A DNA stretch of 64,000 nt, taken from Arsenophonus sp964026495. GTDB taxonomy: Bacteria; Pseudomonadota; Gammaproteobacteria; Enterobacterales; Enterobacteriaceae. Below are positions 18,586 through 28,587 of the stretch, piece after piece (position 1 is the stretch's first letter; every line of letters starts with the position of its first letter). The DNA lies in NCBI RefSeq assembly GCF_964026495.1, contig NZ_OZ032148.1, forward strand, positions 62,001 through 126,000, read 5' to 3'. The notes under the pieces were generated by a model. The model was not told the DNA's origin and did no database searches. It saw only the letters and a program-made list of their open reading frames with translations. The position numbers were made by a program, and so were the translations under genes.

Positions 18586-19501
18586 TTAGTCACTCCAATC
18601 TTAGAAATCATGCTAATTTATTTTTTGTTTGTTTTTTAGATATAATCGTTGATTTTACCATTAATTTCATAATATTCAGAGAATATATAAACAATATATA
18701 ATTAAATACAATTAATTTAAAAATATTCGACTAAATCATTTTTATGTTTGATAAATATATTTTTTTGTATATTTGATATTAATTTTGAAAGTATATAAAT
18801 ATAAAATTTTTAAAAAATTTAATACAGTAATTAATTTATTTTTTGTTAAAAATATTATATATTATCTTGATTATAAAATAAATTATCTAGAGTTAAAATT
18901 TTTTAAAAATACTATTTATTTGTATAAATATAAATTTTGATTAGAAATTGATCATTATATTTTTGAATACATATCACATATGAAAAAGAATGTTATTTTT
19001 TAATCGTTTTTGATATTTTAATTTTAAAAATATTTTAAATAAATGATATTAAATATAATTTTTTATATTATTTTTATTAATATTTAATACAAAAAATATA
19101 AAGTGATTATGTATATAAGATATCTGGTAAGATATGTTGAAAATAAATATAAAAGAGATATAAATACAATAAGCATAGAAAATATATCTTTTTTTATGTT
19201 TTATTTTTATTTTGTATTTTTTATATTTTAGTTTGGTTGTTATTTTTTATTGAATTGGTTATTATTTCTTATTAAAATTTTGTTATGTTATATATTTTTT
19301 ATATTTTTTCGAAAAGTATTAAATTTTTTCTATTGAAAAAAATATATTTTGATGTTTATATTTTTTGCATTAATAAATTTGATTTGATTAATAAGTATTA
19401 ATATGATATAGATATTTTAGAATATATAAATTTTATTAAAATAAAAGTATTAATTAAAAATGTTAATAAATTATATGAATAATATTTCTAATATTGATAA
19501 T
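18586..19501. other. Divergent gap between cyoA and bolA
   Basis: About 0.9 kb of A/T-rich sequence separates the divergent cyo operon and bolA and must contain both promoters. E. coli has ampG and yajG here; I see no remnant of either. Several TATAAT-like hexamers occur but cannot be distinguished from background. Confidence 0.55.
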
Positions 19502-19801
19502 ATGTCTATAAAAATTAAAAAAAAACTTACAAATTTTTTTTTGCCTCTGTATTTAATAGTTAAAAATGAGAGTATGAAACATAATTTTTCAAAAAATATG
19601 GCAACTCATTTTAAAATTATTTTAGTTACGGAAAAATTTATTCAAAAAAATCTTTTACAGCGTCATAGAACTGTATATCTTGTTTTAGAAGAAGAATTAT
19701 CTAATGGCGTTCATGCATTGGGACTACATACTTATACGCCAATTGAATGGAAAAAATATCAGAATGTAAATTTTTTTTCACCAACTTGTTTAAAAAGATA
19801 A
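19502..19801 (+). CDS. bolA: BolA family protein
   Basis: BolA is a small protein that binds monothiol glutaredoxin/Fe-S clusters and acts as a morphology regulator. From the ATG at 19502 the product is 99 residues with the E. coli-like start (MSIKIKKKLTNFF against MMIRERIEEKLRAAF), the ESMKHN loop, HFKIILVTEKF, the RHR motif in LLQRHRTVY and the HALGLHTYTPIEW C-terminal block. An in-frame ATG at 19460 would add 14 asparagine-rich residues without family counterpart; neither start has a clear ribosome-binding site. A perfect hairpin follows 64 bp after the stop. Confidence 0.93.
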   Translation: MSIKIKKKLTNFFLPLYLIVKNESMKHNFSKNMATHFKIILVTEKFIQKNLLQRHRTVYLVLEEELSNGVHALGLHTYTPIEWKKYQNVNFFSPTCLKR

Positions 19802-19865
19802 GTTCAATTATTTACACGTTTTTTATATGATTTGTATATATTTTTTAATGCATTAAAAATAATAC

Positions 19866-19887
19866 ATGCTATTTTGCAAAATAGCAT
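19866..19887 (+). terminator. 22-bp perfect palindrome after bolA
   Basis: ATGCTATTTTG is followed immediately by its exact reverse complement. It can fold as a 9-bp stem with a TGCA loop and is followed by TTTT. It lies 64 bp downstream of the bolA stop and is a good candidate for the bolA terminator. Confidence 0.6.
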
Positions 19888-20743
19888 TTTATGCTGGTAA
19901 TCATTTTTTTGTAAGTTTTTGTTCATTTTGTTAATTATTGTAATAATAAATTTATTAAAATACTAGCAATTTTATAAAAATTAATTAATTGATATATAAT
20001 ATCAAATCGTATTTATTTCTTTGAGTAATAAAAATATTTTTGTTGTGCAAGCTTTAATAAACTTTGAAAATTGTACATAATAGATTAGATGTTTTTTCGA
20101 ATTAAAAATGCGTATTCAAGTATTATTTAATTAATTTCATATCATTAATTTTAAAAGAAAAATTAGCTGTTTATATTTGTTTTTTAAAATAAAAAATTTG
20201 CTTTATTTTTTTTGAAAAATGTAATGTTTACACAAAGTTTTAACGAAATTTTATTTGATAAAAATAAAAATAATGTTTTTAATATCAATATATTTTTTTA
20301 ATATATCAGTCAGATTTTTGATTATAAAAAACTAAAATAGCTATATTAGCAATTTTTTAAAAAATTGATTCAAACTTCTATTTTTATTTTTTTTAAAAAA
20401 GTTTATATAAAAAAATTGTGAAAAAATATGAAATATAAACTTTTTTATAAAAAGTATATTAAAAAGAATTATAGGTGTATTTTTTTTATAAAAAATAAAT
20501 AAAAAATACCATCTATAACGATTAATGATACAATTAATATATTATTGTAGATCAAGAAAATTTTTAATGAAAATAATTTTTTGTGATAAAAATTAATATT
20601 TCAAAAAAGTTATGATTAAAATTATTAAAATTATTATAAGATTTAATTAAAATTATTAATATAAAAATATTTTTAAGTTTTTATAATAAATTAGACATAA
20701 ATCATTAAAATTTAAAAATGTGATTAATATTTAGTTAGAATTA
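19888..20743. other. A/T-rich sequence upstream of the tig remnant
   Basis: Probably the eroded 5' half of tig. I see no confident match to its N-terminal ribosome-binding domain. Confidence 0.45.
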
Positions 20744-20930
20744 GATTAACGAGTTATTAAATAATTTTAAATAGACTTTGAAGAGAGTAGTGATGATTAT
20801 TAAGGTAATGATTTTTGAAAATACCAGGTTTTGGTAAAATAAGTTATTTTTAAATTGACTATTATTTTAAGTCATAAAAGTAAGTTAATACAAATAGTTA
20901 TATAAAAATTAGTGTTCTTAATATTTTTAA
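20744..20930 (+). pseudogene. tig: Remnant of tig (trigger factor)
   Basis: Lies between bolA and clpP, the E. coli position of tig. One plus-strand frame gives RVIK*F*IDFEESSDDY*GND; after a one-base frameshift it continues KIPGFGKISYF*IDYYF. This parallels the trigger-factor FKBP-like domain of E. coli (RVTIDF..VDGEEFEGG..SDF..GQG.MIPGF) and the following EEFTIDVTF, with short deletions. Anchors such as IPGF, FE, RV and F-x-I-D-x-x-F in the right order make chance unlikely. Multiple stops and a frameshift show it is dead. The original gene probably extended over much of 20.1-21.6 kb. Confidence 0.62.
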
Positions 20931-21775
20931 ATAATCGATATTACGATTTTTTAAAAAATAAAAATGATATTTTAAAAAAACATATTTTGATTTAAATTTT
21001 TTGGTTTATATAGATCAAAGGTTTCTATAAAAAATATATAAATATAGTTCCTTGTAATAATAAAATTATTAATAAATAAAAGTAAATACAAATAATACTA
21101 AAAAGTTTTTTATTATTTTTGACTAATGATTAATTTTAAGATTATTTAATATAAGAAGATTAATTTGTTTGTTAAATAAAAATATTATTTTTATGATTTA
21201 ATACTAATGAATAGATTTAATACTAATCAATATAAAATATTTTCATAAAAAATATAATATATATTACAAACAAGTTTATAATTATAAATTTTTGAATAAT
21301 TCATTTAATAAATTCATATATCATTAAAAGAAAAGGAAGATCTGAAAAATATTTTTTATCAAAATTTTAAATCAATATTTTTTGTGATTAAGAAATGAAT
21401 TATGTGGGTTATAAAAATGAATAATTAATAAAAAATCATAAAATTAAAGCAAATGAAATTTTAACTTTTTTCAGATCAATTTTTGTAAAAATAATCATAA
21501 AGATTAATTGGTTACTAATATATAATATTTTTGATAAATTTTTATTTTAACAAGAGAAAAGAAAATTTCTTTTCTTTGAAATAATTAATTATTAAAAAAA
21601 TCTTACATGATTACTTATATTTTTTTATTTTCATTATTCATGATTGGTATATTATTATCTTTATGAGATCTTTATGAGATCTTTATGAGATAAGGTTGTT
21701 TTTTTGATTTTTATTGTTACTTAAAAAGTATTTAATTGTTTTTATTATAAAGTAATTAATAATGTGGAGATAAAC
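20931..21775. other. Gap upstream of clpP with a short tandem repeat
   Basis: A/T-rich and probably the eroded 3' part of tig plus the clpP promoter. Near its end are three tandem copies of the 11-mer ATCTTTATGAG (21657-21689). No sigma32-type C-run promoter is visible in front of clpP. Confidence 0.5.
21657..21689 (+). repeat. Three tandem copies of ATCTTTATGAG
   Basis: Exact 11-bp unit at 21657-21667, 21668-21678 and 21679-21689, about 90 bp upstream of clpP. It probably arose by slippage. Each copy contains AGATCTTT across the joint; function unknown. Confidence 0.85.
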
Positions 21776-22399
21776 ATGTCATATCATAATAAAAATCAAT
21801 TTTTTGAAAATATGGCATCATTATTGCCAATGGTTATTGAACAAACTTCACGTGGTGAACGTTCTTATGATATTTATTCAAGATTATTAAAAGAAAGAAT
21901 TATTTTTTTAACAGGAATGCTTGAAGAATATATGGCGAATTTAGTAGTTGCCCAAATGCTTTTTTTAGAAGCAGAAAACTCTGATAAAGATATATATCTT
22001 TATATTAATTCACCTGGTGGAGTTATTACTGCTGGTATGTCAATTTATGATACTATGCAATTTATTAAACCTGATGTTAGTACACTTTGTATGGGACAAG
22101 CATGTTCGATGGGTGCATTTTTGTTAGCTGCTGGTACTAAAGGGAAACGTTATTGTTTACCTAATGCACGTATTATGATACATCAACCGTTAGGAGGATT
22201 TCAAGGGCAAGCTTCTGATATTGCAATTCATGCTGCAGAAATTTTGACTATTAAATCACGAATTAATAAATTAATGGCTAGACATACAGGTAAAAAAATT
22301 AAAGATATTGAAAATGATACTGAAAGAGATCGATTTTTATCTGCAGAAGAAGCAGTAATTTATGGTTTGATAGATAAAATTTACATTAATCGTATGTAA
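21776..22399 (+). CDS. clpP: ATP-dependent Clp protease proteolytic subunit
   Basis: Serine peptidase that forms the tetradecameric chamber of ClpXP. From the ATG at 21776 (behind GGAGA at 21765-21769) the product is 207 residues, as in E. coli, and the catalytic triad falls at identical positions: Ser111 in GQACSMGAF, His136 in MIHQP and Asp185 in ERDRFLS. The GTG at 21764 would add four residues and consume the ribosome-binding site, so I reject it. The N-terminal propeptide region is short. A small hairpin separates it from clpX. Confidence 0.98.
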   Translation: MSYHNKNQFFENMASLLPMVIEQTSRGERSYDIYSRLLKERIIFLTGMLEEYMANLVVAQMLFLEAENSDKDIYLYINSPGGVITAGMSIYDTMQFIKPDVSTLCMGQACSMGAFLLAAGTKGKRYCLPNARIMIHQPLGGFQGQASDIAIHAAEILTIKSRINKLMARHTGKKIKDIENDTERDRFLSAEEAVIYGLIDKIYINRM

Positions 22400-22440
22400 T
22401 TAATTGGTACTAATGTATGGTATATTTGATATGATTATGA

Positions 22441-22460
22441 AGAATTATGCTAATAATTCT
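22441..22460 (+). other. Hairpin in the clpP-clpX spacer
   Basis: AGAATTAT (22441-22448) and ATAATTCT (22453-22460) form a perfect 8-bp stem with a GCTA loop. No T-run follows, so it may adjust clpX expression or mRNA stability and need not terminate. Confidence 0.4.
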
Positions 22461-22516
22461 TATGGTATAGATTTTAAATCTGACTTTAATAATTTTTAAA
22501 AGTGAGGTTATTTTAA

Positions 22517-23803
22517 ATGACCGATAAACAAAAAGAAAGTTCAAAAAAATTACTTTACTGTTCTTTTTGTAACAAAAATCAGGATGAAGTGCGTAAATTA
22601 ATTGCTGGTCCGTCAGTTTATATTTGTAATGAATGTGTGCAGTTATGTAATGATATTCTTGTAGAAGAAATTAAAGAAATTTCGCTCAATAATACATTTG
22701 GCGAATTGCCTACACCACATAAAATTTATCATCATCTTGATAATTATGTTATTGGTCAATCAAATGCTAAAAAAGTATTAGCTGTAGCAGTTTATAATCA
22801 TTATAAACGATTAGGCAATATATTTAATAAAAAATTTAATTCTGATGTAGAATTAAGTAAAAGTAATGTTTTGCTTATTGGACCAACAGGTAGTGGTAAA
22901 ACTTTACTAGCCGAAACTTTAGCACGTTATTTAAATGTACCATTTTCTATGGCTGATGCGACAACATTAACAGAAGCTGGATATGTTGGGGAGGATGTTG
23001 AAAACATTATTCAAAAACTTTTGCAAAAATGTGATTTAAATATAGAGAAAGCACAACGTGGTATAATATATATTGATGAAATTGATAAGATATCTCGTAA
23101 ATCTGATAATCCATCTATCACACGAGATGTTTCAGGCGAGGGAGTGCAACAGGCCTTGCTTAAGCTTATTGAAGGTACGATTGCTGCAGTGCCTCCTCAA
23201 GGAGGACGAAAACATCCACAGCAAGAATATTTGCAAATTGATACATCTAAAATTCTTTTTATTTGTGGAGGAGCTTTTTCAGGTCTTGATAAAATAATTG
23301 CTCACCGGTTAAATATACATTCAGGTATTGGTTTTTCTGCTGAAGTAAACAGTAAGTCAGATGATAAGTTAATAAAAAGTAGGTTACTTTCTCAAGTAGA
23401 ACCAGAAGATTTGATTAAGTTTGGTTTAATTCCTGAGTTTGTTGGTCGGTTACCTGTTATAACTACTTTCCATGAATTAAATGAAGAAATGTTAGTTAAA
23501 ATATTAACAAAACCAAAAAATGCATTAATTAAGCAATATCAAGCACTTTTTGAAATGGAAGGTGTAAATCTTGAATTTGATAAAAAAGCATTACAAGTAA
23601 TTGCCAAGAAAGCCATGGCTAAAAAAACAGGAGCACGTGGTTTACGTTCTATTATAGAAATAATTTTATTAGAAACAATGTATAATTTACCTTCAATGAA
23701 AAATGTAGAAAAAATATTAATTGATGAAATGGTAATATCAGGGGAATCAAAACCTTCTTTAATTTATACTCAAAGAGATATACAAGCATTAGGTGAAAAA
23801 TAA
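22517..23803 (+). CDS. clpX: ATP-dependent Clp protease ATPase subunit ClpX
   Basis: AAA+ unfoldase that feeds substrates to ClpP. The 428 residues (E. coli 424) start with the zinc-binding domain (Cys15, Cys18, Cys37, Cys40) and go on to Walker A GPTGSGKT (122-129), pore motif GYVG, Walker B IIYIDEIDKI and the ClpP-docking loop with IGF (HSGIGFSAEV). Sensor 2 GARGLR is near the C-terminus. GAGG (22504-22507) precedes the start. It is downstream of clpP with a 117-bp spacer and upstream of lon. Confidence 0.99.
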   Translation: MTDKQKESSKKLLYCSFCNKNQDEVRKLIAGPSVYICNECVQLCNDILVEEIKEISLNNTFGELPTPHKIYHHLDNYVIGQSNAKKVLAVAVYNHYKRLGNIFNKKFNSDVELSKSNVLLIGPTGSGKTLLAETLARYLNVPFSMADATTLTEAGYVGEDVENIIQKLLQKCDLNIEKAQRGIIYIDEIDKISRKSDNPSITRDVSGEGVQQALLKLIEGTIAAVPPQGGRKHPQQEYLQIDTSKILFICGGAFSGLDKIIAHRLNIHSGIGFSAEVNSKSDDKLIKSRLLSQVEPEDLIKFGLIPEFVGRLPVITTFHELNEEMLVKILTKPKNALIKQYQALFEMEGVNLEFDKKALQVIAKKAMAKKTGARGLRSIIEIILLETMYNLPSMKNVEKILIDEMVISGESKPSLIYTQRDIQALGEK

Positions 23804-24004
23804 AGCGAAATATTTTTTAGTGAGAATTATATAACATAAAATGCTTTGATATTTTAAGATTTTTATCTTGATGATATATTTAATAAATAAAATTATTATA
23901 TGTTACAATTTTATCTCATAATAACTATATATTTAAAATTAGGTTTTTAAAAATTTTTATAAAAACCTTGAAATTGGTATAAGCTAAACGGAAGAGGAAA
24001 GCTT

Positions 24005-26344
24005 ATGAATCTTGAGCGTCGTGAACGCATTGAAATTCCTGTATTACCTCTGCGTGATGTTGTGGTTTATCCACATATGGTGATTCCTTTATTTGTTGGT
24101 CGAAAAAAATCAATTCATTGTCTTGAAGCTGCTATGGAGCATAGTAAAGAAGTAATGTTAGTAGCTCAAAAAAAAGCGTCTACTGATGAACCAAATATTA
24201 ATGATTTGTTTTATGTAGGAACAGTTGCATCTATTTTACAAATGTTAAAATTACCTGATGGTACTGTAAAAGTCTTAGTAGAAGGTTTACGTCGTGCGGA
24301 AATTACAAAACTAACAGATAATGGAGAATATTTTATTGCTGAAGCAGAGTATTTTAATAATCCTATTTTGGATGAAAAAGAACAAGAAGTGCTAAATCGT
24401 ACAACAATTAATCAGTTTGAAGGTTATGTTAAATTAAATAAAAAAATTCCTCCTGAAGTATTAACTTCATTACATACAATCGAACAGTCAGATAAATTAG
24501 CTGATACCATAGCTTCCCATATGCCACTGAAATTAACAAATAAACAACGTGTTTTAGAAATGATTGATGTTGTGGAACGTCTTGAATATTTAATGGCAAT
24601 GATGGAGTCTGAAATTGATATTTTACAGGTTGAAAAACGTATTCGTAATCGTGTAAAAAAACAAATGGAAAAAAGTCAACGAGAATACTATTTAAATGAG
24701 CAAATGAAAGCTATTCAAAAAGAATTAGGTGAAATGGAAGATTCACAAGATGAATATGAAATGTTTAAACAAAAAATTAAAGATGTTAAAATGCCAAAAG
24801 AAGCACGCAAAAAAGCAGAGGGAGAATTACAAAAATTAAAAATGATGTCACCTATGTCTGCTGAAGCAACAGTATTGCGTAGTTATATTGATTGGATGGT
24901 ACAAGTACCATGGAATACGCGTAGTAAAGTAAAAAAAGATTTAATAAAAGCTCAAGAAACTTTAGATAGTGATCATTATGGTTTAGAACGTGTTAAAGAA
25001 CGTATTTTAGAATATTTAGCTGTACAAACTCGTATTAGTAAAATAAAAGGTACCATTTTATGTTTGGTAGGGCCTCCTGGTGTTGGTAAAACATCGCTAG
25101 GTCAATCTATTTCTAAAGCTACAGGAAGAAAATATATTCGTATGGCATTAGGTGGGGTGCGTGATGAGGCAGAGATTCGAGGACATCGACGCACTTATAT
25201 TGGATCTATGCCTGGAAAACTTATCCAAAAAATGGCAAAAATTGGTGTTAAAAATCCTTTGTTTTTGTTAGATGAGATAGATAAAATGTCTTCGGATATG
25301 AGAGGTGATCCAGCATCGGCGTTACTAGAAGTTCTTGATCCAGAACAAAATATTGCTTTTAATGATCATTATTTAGAAGTAGATTATGATCTTTCTGATG
25401 TAATGTTTGTTGCCACCTCAAATTCTATGAATATCCCAGCACCTTTATTAGATCGTATGGAAGTTATTCGTCTTTCTGGTTATACTGAAGATGAAAAATT
25501 GAAAATTGCAAGAAAATATTTATTACCTAAACAAATTAAACGTAATGCTTTAAAAAGAAATGAATTAAGAATTGATGATAGTGCAATTATGGGTATAATT
25601 CGCTATTATACTCGTGAGTCTGGCGTACGTGGTTTGGAACGAGAAATTTCTAAATTATGTCGTAAAGCAGTAAAGGCATTATTAATAAATAATTCATTGA
25701 AAAATATAGTTATTCAAGATAATAATTTAAAAGATTATCTTGGTGTGCGTAAAGTAGATTACGGTCGTGCAGATACTGAAAATCGCATTGGTCAAGTAAC
25801 CGGTTTAGCTTGGACAGAAGTTGGTGGTGATTTATTAACTATTGAAACTGTTTGTGTACCTGGTAAAGGGAAATTAACTTATACTGGTTCTTTAGGAGAA
25901 GTTATGCAAGAATCTATTCAAACAGCATTAACTGTAGTGCGAGCTAGAGCAGATAAATTAGGAATAAATATTAATTTTTATGAAAAACGAGATATACATG
26001 TACACGTACCAGAAGGTGCTACTCCAAAAGATGGACCTAGTGCTGGTATTGCAATGTGTACGGCACTAGTATCTTGTTTAACTAGTAACCCTGTCAGGGC
26101 AGATGTTGCAATGACAGGTGAAATAACATTAAGAGGATTAATATTACCTATTGGTGGTTTAAAAGAAAAGTTATTGGCAGCTCATCGTGGTGGCATAAAA
26201 ATCGTGCTTATTCCAGATGAAAATCGTCGTGATTTGGAAGAAATACCACACAATATTATTGAAGATTTAAAAATTTATCCAGTAAAAACCATCGAAGAGA
26301 TTTTTTCAATTGCTTTTCAAAACCCACCTTTTGATATGGTATAA
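24005..26344 (+). CDS. lon: ATP-dependent protease Lon
   Basis: Homohexameric AAA+ serine protease that removes misfolded and short-lived regulatory proteins. The 779 residues (E. coli 784) include the N-terminal substrate-binding domain (about 1-300), Walker A GPPGVGKTS (about 355), Walker B PLFLLDEIDK, and the protease domain with Ser in PKDGPSAG (about 678) and Lys in KEKLLAAHRGG (about 721). A strong AGAGGAAAG sits just before the ATG. hupB, the next gene in E. coli, is missing. I do not see a clear sigma32 -10 C-run in front of it. Confidence 0.99.
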   Translation: MNLERRERIEIPVLPLRDVVVYPHMVIPLFVGRKKSIHCLEAAMEHSKEVMLVAQKKASTDEPNINDLFYVGTVASILQMLKLPDGTVKVLVEGLRRAEITKLTDNGEYFIAEAEYFNNPILDEKEQEVLNRTTINQFEGYVKLNKKIPPEVLTSLHTIEQSDKLADTIASHMPLKLTNKQRVLEMIDVVERLEYLMAMMESEIDILQVEKRIRNRVKKQMEKSQREYYLNEQMKAIQKELGEMEDSQDEYEMFKQKIKDVKMPKEARKKAEGELQKLKMMSPMSAEATVLRSYIDWMVQVPWNTRSKVKKDLIKAQETLDSDHYGLERVKERILEYLAVQTRISKIKGTILCLVGPPGVGKTSLGQSISKATGRKYIRMALGGVRDEAEIRGHRRTYIGSMPGKLIQKMAKIGVKNPLFLLDEIDKMSSDMRGDPASALLEVLDPEQNIAFNDHYLEVDYDLSDVMFVATSNSMNIPAPLLDRMEVIRLSGYTEDEKLKIARKYLLPKQIKRNALKRNELRIDDSAIMGIIRYYTRESGVRGLEREISKLCRKAVKALLINNSLKNIVIQDNNLKDYLGVRKVDYGRADTENRIGQVTGLAWTEVGGDLLTIETVCVPGKGKLTYTGSLGEVMQESIQTALTVVRARADKLGININFYEKRDIHVHVPEGATPKDGPSAGIAMCTALVSCLTSNPVRADVAMTGEITLRGLILPIGGLKEKLLAAHRGGIKIVLIPDENRRDLEEIPHNIIEDLKIYPVKTIEEIFSIAFQNPPFDMV

Positions 26345-26706
26345 CAGTAGTTAAAAATATTTATTTATAATGCATTTATTTGTTAATCTGCAGTATTTTT
26401 TATAATAAATATTAATAGTTTGTATCTCTTATCTTTTTTTTATGTTTTAGTAATGATTTTTATAAATAATTTTCATACATTAATAAGAGTATTTATATAG
26501 AATTGATATAAATTTTTATATTATTGATTGTGATGTTTTGTTATAAATTAGATTTAAATATAGTATCAAAAATTTTGGTAATATTTTTGATAAGATATCC
26601 AAATTATTATGTTGGTTTTTTTGTTAAATAGATAACGTTTTAATTTGGTTAAGTATATTTTTTAAAATTTTATAATTAGTCCATAAATATGGAGATTAGC
26701 ATATTA
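26345..26706. other. Gap between lon and ppiD where hupB would lie
   Basis: 362 bp of A/T-rich sequence. In E. coli, hupB (HU-beta) lies here. An NFGNIF-like string near 26566 recalls the GFGTF of HU, but nothing around it supports a remnant. It presumably carries the ppiD promoter. Confidence 0.5.
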
Positions 26707-28587
26707 ATGTTGGATAAATTACGTGTGATGGCAAATAGTTTTTTTTTAAAAATAATATTTATAATTATTGTTGTATCTTTTCTCTTTACTGGTATGGGTA
26801 ACTATTTAATAAGTAATGCAAATAATTATGTTGCAAAAGTTAATGGTTCAATTATTACTTCATTGCAATTGCAAAGATTGCTGGAACAAGAAAAGACGGT
26901 ATTAAAGGAAAGGTTAGGTGATCGTTTTTATAAAATCATTAATAATGAAAAAGAAATGACAATATTACGTCATCAAGCATTAGAACGTTTAATTGCAATT
27001 ACCTTATTAAATCAATATTCCAATGATTTAGGACTAACTATTAGTAATAATGAAATTCAAAAGAACATATATAATATGGCTATATTTCAGACAGATAATC
27101 AGTTTGATTATAAGAAATATAAAGCTTTTTTATTAGAAAATAATATTAATTCTGATGATCTTGCTAAAGAAATACGGAAAAAAATATTAAATAAGCAAGT
27201 CTATAAAATGTATGTCAATGATGAGTTTGTATTACCTCAAGAAATTGAAATGTATACTAAATTACTTTTAGAAAAAAGAGAAATAAAAAAAGCAATATTA
27301 TCAACAGATAAATATGAATTAAAGCAATCTGTTACAGATAAAGAATTACAAGATTATTATGATACACATCACCAACAATTTTTGATTCCTGAAGAAGTAA
27401 AAATCAGTTATGTTAAATTAGATATAGCTTTGCAAAACATTCCTCTAGATGACATTAAAGATAATGAACTACAAAGATATTATGAAAAAAATATTTCTGA
27501 TTTCACAGAACCAGAAAAAAGACATTATAGTATGATTCAGTTAATAACAGAAAAAGAAGCAGATGCAGTTAGTAAGGCTTTATCTAAAGGTTTTGATTTT
27601 AATAAATTATTTGATAAAAAATCTACAGATAAATTCAGTATAAAAAATTATGGTTCTATTGGCTGGATTCCAGTAGGTTTAACACCTATTGAAATCATTA
27701 ATGCTAATTTGATCAATAAAGGACAAATTTCAGAAATAATTAAATTAGGAAAATATTACACAATAATTCGTCTTGACGATATAAAACCTAAAATAGTGAA
27801 ATCCTTTGATTTAGTAAAAAATCAAATTAAAGAAATATTAAAAAACAAAAAAATGATTGATTCATTTCATGTGTTGCAAGAAATTGCAAAAAATGCAGCA
27901 ATGAATGATAATGAATCTTTACATGAAGTCGAAAAAGTTACAGGCGTTAAGGCAATAAAAACAGATTGGTTTAATCGTAATAATCTTCCTGCTGCGATCA
28001 AATTTAAAAAAATTGCTGATGCAATTTTTGATGGAGATTTATTACGTAAAGATAAAATAATAGGTGTTAATTCTGGAATTATTAATATTGATAATAATAA
28101 TGTTTTTATTATTAGAATTGAAGATTATAAACCAGAAGAACTAAAAAAAATTAATTTAGTCAAGCAATCAATAATTAAATTAGTAAAACGGAAAAAAGCT
28201 ATGAAATTAATGGAAGAAGAAATTAAAAAAATACTTATTGTTTTGAATAATGGTGATGATAATGGTGAAGTTTCTTTGAAAAAAATAGGTATCGTTTTCG
28301 GGAAATCAAAGATTTTTGATCGTTTTAAGCAGGATGATCAGTTAACTGAGGAAATTTTTAACATAGAATTCAATAATCAAAAAAATAAACCAAAATTTTT
28401 TTTACTAAAAGATAAAGATAATTTTGTAATTATTAAATTAATTAAATGTATTTACAGTCAACCAAAAAATAATGAATTTGAACTTTTTTCAGAGCATTAT
28501 AAATACATATTTGGTAACACGATGATGGAATCACTTATATCAAATTTACGTAAGAAAGCTAAGATACATTTTGGAAAAGTTCAGTAA
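26707..28587 (+). CDS. ppiD: Periplasmic chaperone PpiD
   Basis: Inner-membrane-anchored periplasmic chaperone with an inactive parvulin domain that helps proteins leaving SecYEG. From ATG 26707 (start MLDKLRVMANS, like E. coli MMDSLRTAANS) it has 626 residues. There is one N-terminal anchor (about 11-33, LKIIFIIIVVSFLFTGMG), SurA-like N-domain helices, the parvulin domain at about 262-350 (YYEKNISDFTEPEKRHYSMIQ) and a C-terminal LMSNLRKEAKI-like ending. An in-frame ATG at 26689 would overlap GGAG (26691-26694). The sequence has drifted more than the cytosolic chaperones but is intact. Confidence 0.95.
   Translation: MLDKLRVMANSFFLKIIFIIIVVSFLFTGMGNYLISNANNYVAKVNGSIITSLQLQRLLEQEKTVLKERLGDRFYKIINNEKEMTILRHQALERLIAITLLNQYSNDLGLTISNNEIQKNIYNMAIFQTDNQFDYKKYKAFLLENNINSDDLAKEIRKKILNKQVYKMYVNDEFVLPQEIEMYTKLLLEKREIKKAILSTDKYELKQSVTDKELQDYYDTHHQQFLIPEEVKISYVKLDIALQNIPLDDIKDNELQRYYEKNISDFTEPEKRHYSMIQLITEKEADAVSKALSKGFDFNKLFDKKSTDKFSIKNYGSIGWIPVGLTPIEIINANLINKGQISEIIKLGKYYTIIRLDDIKPKIVKSFDLVKNQIKEILKNKKMIDSFHVLQEIAKNAAMNDNESLHEVEKVTGVKAIKTDWFNRNNLPAAIKFKKIADAIFDGDLLRKDKIIGVNSGIINIDNNNVFIIRIEDYKPEELKKINLVKQSIIKLVKRKKAMKLMEEEIKKILIVLNNGDDNGEVSLKKIGIVFGKSKIFDRFKQDDQLTEEIFNIEFNNQKNKPKFFLLKDKDNFVIIKLIKCIYSQPKNNEFELFSEHYKYIFGNTMMESLISNLRKKAKIHFGKVQ

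Noticed and set aside
23960..24000. CCTTGAAATTGG upstream of lon as a heat-shock promoter
   Set aside because: The -35-like TTGAAA is present, but no CCCCAT-like -10 follows at the right distance.
24062..24075. Sequences resembling DnaA boxes (TTATCCACA) in lon, hemH (two) and ileS
   Set aside because: All lie inside coding sequence where Tyr-Pro-His or Tyr-Pro-Gln codons generate them; not clustered, so not an origin.
26560..26600. NFGNIF string between lon and ppiD, recalling HU-beta GFGTF
   Set aside because: Only this short string matches; the flanking codons do not follow HupB.
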